64,000 nt of DNA, from NCBI GenBank assembly GCA_036874045.1, contig CM072347.1, positions 8,000,501 through 8,064,500 of the forward strand, read 5' to 3'. The position numbers were made by a program, and so were the translations under genes. This DNA is from Cymodocea nodosa (taxonomy: Eukaryota > Streptophyta > Magnoliopsida > Alismatales > Cymodoceaceae). How positions within the stretch are numbered: the stretch's first letter is position 1; each line of letters begins with the position of its first letter. The notes under the pieces were generated by a model. The model was not told where the DNA came from. It made no database searches and worked only from the letters and a program-made list of their open reading frames with translations. This document shows positions 62,516 through 64,000 of this stretch, piece by piece.

Positions 62516-63869
62516 TCAACCTCTGTTAACAAGAAAACAGACTTGTCATTCAAACCTTTACCAACGAGTTCAAATCCTGTCGATCACACCTTCAACATTA
62601 AGTCCAACAAACTAAGTGGTTGATAGCAACCAAAAGCCCTACCTTGGATTCTAGGAACTCCCTCTCACATGAGGGAGCACAGATGATTCAATAGTCATCT
62701 TCCTATATACATCGGCAAACTAGCATGCCTACTCGTTTATGCATTTACAAGCTGGATGCAAACTAAGAACCAACTAGCGAACTACTTAAAGGACATGGAC
62801 ACCAACGAAAGATGCTCAAGGAGGAATACATGGAGGAAGAGAATGAACCCTAAATTCCCTTACTATACTCTAATACCATGTGCAAGAGAATACAAGAAAT
62901 CAATTAAAGGTCAGAATGGCTCTACTGCCCATCTCCTTCTTCCTCTCTATTTATTTTAGAAATACAAAACATAAAAGGATAAATGGATCCTTAATCAAAT
63001 CTAGACACACCATTACAATATTTCCACAAGCAATGTATCCAAGAGGTTGCTCCATGTAGATCTCTTCTTGAAGATTATCATAAAAAATAGCATTCTACAC
63101 ATCAAGTTGAAAAAGAGACCAAGATTTGTAAATAGCCAATGAGAGAAGAATCTTAATAGAACTAAGGTAAGCAACTAGAGAAAATGTCTCAAAATAATCT
63201 ATGTCATGAGTTTAAGTAAATTTACAAGCAATAAGTTGAGCTTTGTAGCATTCAATGAATTCATTGAGCTTGTATTTAATGGTAAAGACCCAACAATAAC
63301 TAATAACAAGAGTATCTATAGATTGGAAAACTAGTTGCCAGGTCTTTTAAGTTAAAGTTTGCATTTCAACATCCATAGTCTTCTTCCAAGTTGAAAGGAT
63401 AAATGTCTTCTTATAATTCTTAGGTATAGATTCAAAGGTAAAGGCAAAACGTTTGAAGTTAAAAATAGAATAGGTTGTGTAGGAATGACTACCTTTACAT
63501 AGGGAAATAGGCAAGTTAAGGTGGACTTGATTTGTAACTATAGAAGAGGATTGTACAACAAAAGAAGTGGGAGTCTCAAGATAGTGTCATCAATAATAAA
63601 CTTGTAGTGGTAATAACTATGGAGAAACATCAAACCTCATAGAGGACCTATCAAGAACAATAGAAGGGTCAATAAAAGACAACAAAAAGGAGAGAACTCA
63701 ACAATGGATGAAAAATATGAGATGCCTTCTTGAAAAATCACATCAATAGAAACAAGATAGTGACGAATGTGAAAGTGATAATAATAATACCCCTTTTAAG
63801 TGCAAGAATATCTAATAAAAATACACTTGATAAACCAAAGAGAGTTTATCAAACCTTCAAGAGAGTTTT

Positions 63870-64000
63870 TGTTAGTGTTATATGGATCTTAATGTTATAT
63901 GAATTCTTATATGGATCCATCTTTTGTATATAAATACCTGCATCTACCTTAATGATAGTAACATTTTTACCCTTACGTTTCTAACATGGTATCAGAGCCT
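63870..64000 (+). mobile_element. 5' LTR and primer site of another Copia element, runs off window
   Basis: LTR 63870-63986 (TGTTAGTG...TTTCTAACA, 117 bases) with TATATAAATA near 63937. TGGTATCAGAGCC, the exact Copia primer site, starts at 63987. It is inserted in the older - strand Copia element. Confidence 0.8.

Larger units (their letters stand above)
58244..63028 (-). mobile_element. Copia element with paired 150-base LTRs and AGCAA target duplication
   Basis: LTRs 62879-63028 (5') and 58244-58393 (3'). The perfect duplication AGCAA is at 58239-58243 and 63029-63033. The primer site TGGTATTAGAG adjoins the 5' LTR, and GAGGGGAAG adjoins the 3' LTR. Total length is 4785 bases, normal for a full Copia element. 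The LTRs differ at about 16-17 of 150 positions by eye, so it is old. The layout is whole, but the coding region has many interruptions. Confidence 0.88.
57388..63869 (-). mobile_element. Old Copia element, split by a later Copia insertion
   Basis: RT and RNase H remains are at 57470-58243: VVYVDNILLTS near 58060, and DRRSTSRYCTFVG near 57510. The N-terminal RT part (YCWVFTIKYKLNEFIECYK and SLFQLDV) is at about 63290-63090. The gap is the element at 58244-63028. The left end is cut by an LTR terminus at 57387. The right side is cut by the LTR at 63870. It is decayed, and neither of its own LTRs is seen. Confidence 0.7.

Overview
This window is nuclear DNA of a flowering plant, most likely a eudicot. 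The evidence is AT-rich sequence, plant Copia and Gypsy lineages (Sirevirus-like Copia, Athila-like Gypsy, a chromovirus fragment), initiator-Met and tRNA-Asp type primer binding sites, and one interrupted host gene of the chloroplast cytochrome P450 family CYP97B. I found no prokaryotic gene, tRNA, rRNA or CRISPR array. The species cannot be named from the sequence.

Left part (1-33072) is a stack of retroelement fossils. A + strand LTR (1-926) cuts into an Athila-like Gypsy element on the - strand (about 927-11895). That element carries gag, pol and an extra 3' reading region, and is split by a 2.6 kb LTR-bounded insert (5107-7693) whose core is a large hairpin. At 11901-24953 lies a long Sirevirus-like Copia element with 1.57 kb LTRs, a perfect 5 bp target duplication (GAATC) and an extra reading region after pol. 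Next is a second hairpin (25021-28667), whose 0.9 kb LTR-like arms enclose a Copia pol fragment. Then comes a 5'-truncated Copia element with its 3' LTR (28668-33072). A chromovirus tail follows (33073-about 34480).

Middle part (about 34481-42000) holds no gene I can support. It has AT-rich sequence, a roughly 70 bp tandem repeat array (35555-36300) and two small Copia relics.

Right part (42030-64000) is dominated by the 3' two thirds of a CYP97B gene on the - strand. Nine exons (993 coding bases, 330 residues plus stop) run from 55617 down to 42030, join in frame, and all eight introns have GT-AG ends. The ExxR, I-helix, PERF and haem-binding motifs are present. Its introns are swollen by short-LTR Copia elements: a 2.0 kb element in one intron, and in the 7.95 kb intron a nest of Copia in Copia with a Sirevirus LTR inside. 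The first exons must lie beyond 64000. The stretch 55618-64000 is probably another intron, holding further Copia elements, one of them (58244-63028) with matched LTRs and a perfect AGCAA duplication.

The most unusual signals are these: two independent head-to-head LTR hairpins with TATA boxes pointing outward; a homologous 3' reading region in both a Copia and a Gypsy element; a short palindromic motif shared by LTRs of both superfamilies; and a P450 gene whose visible splicing structure survives deep retroelement nesting.
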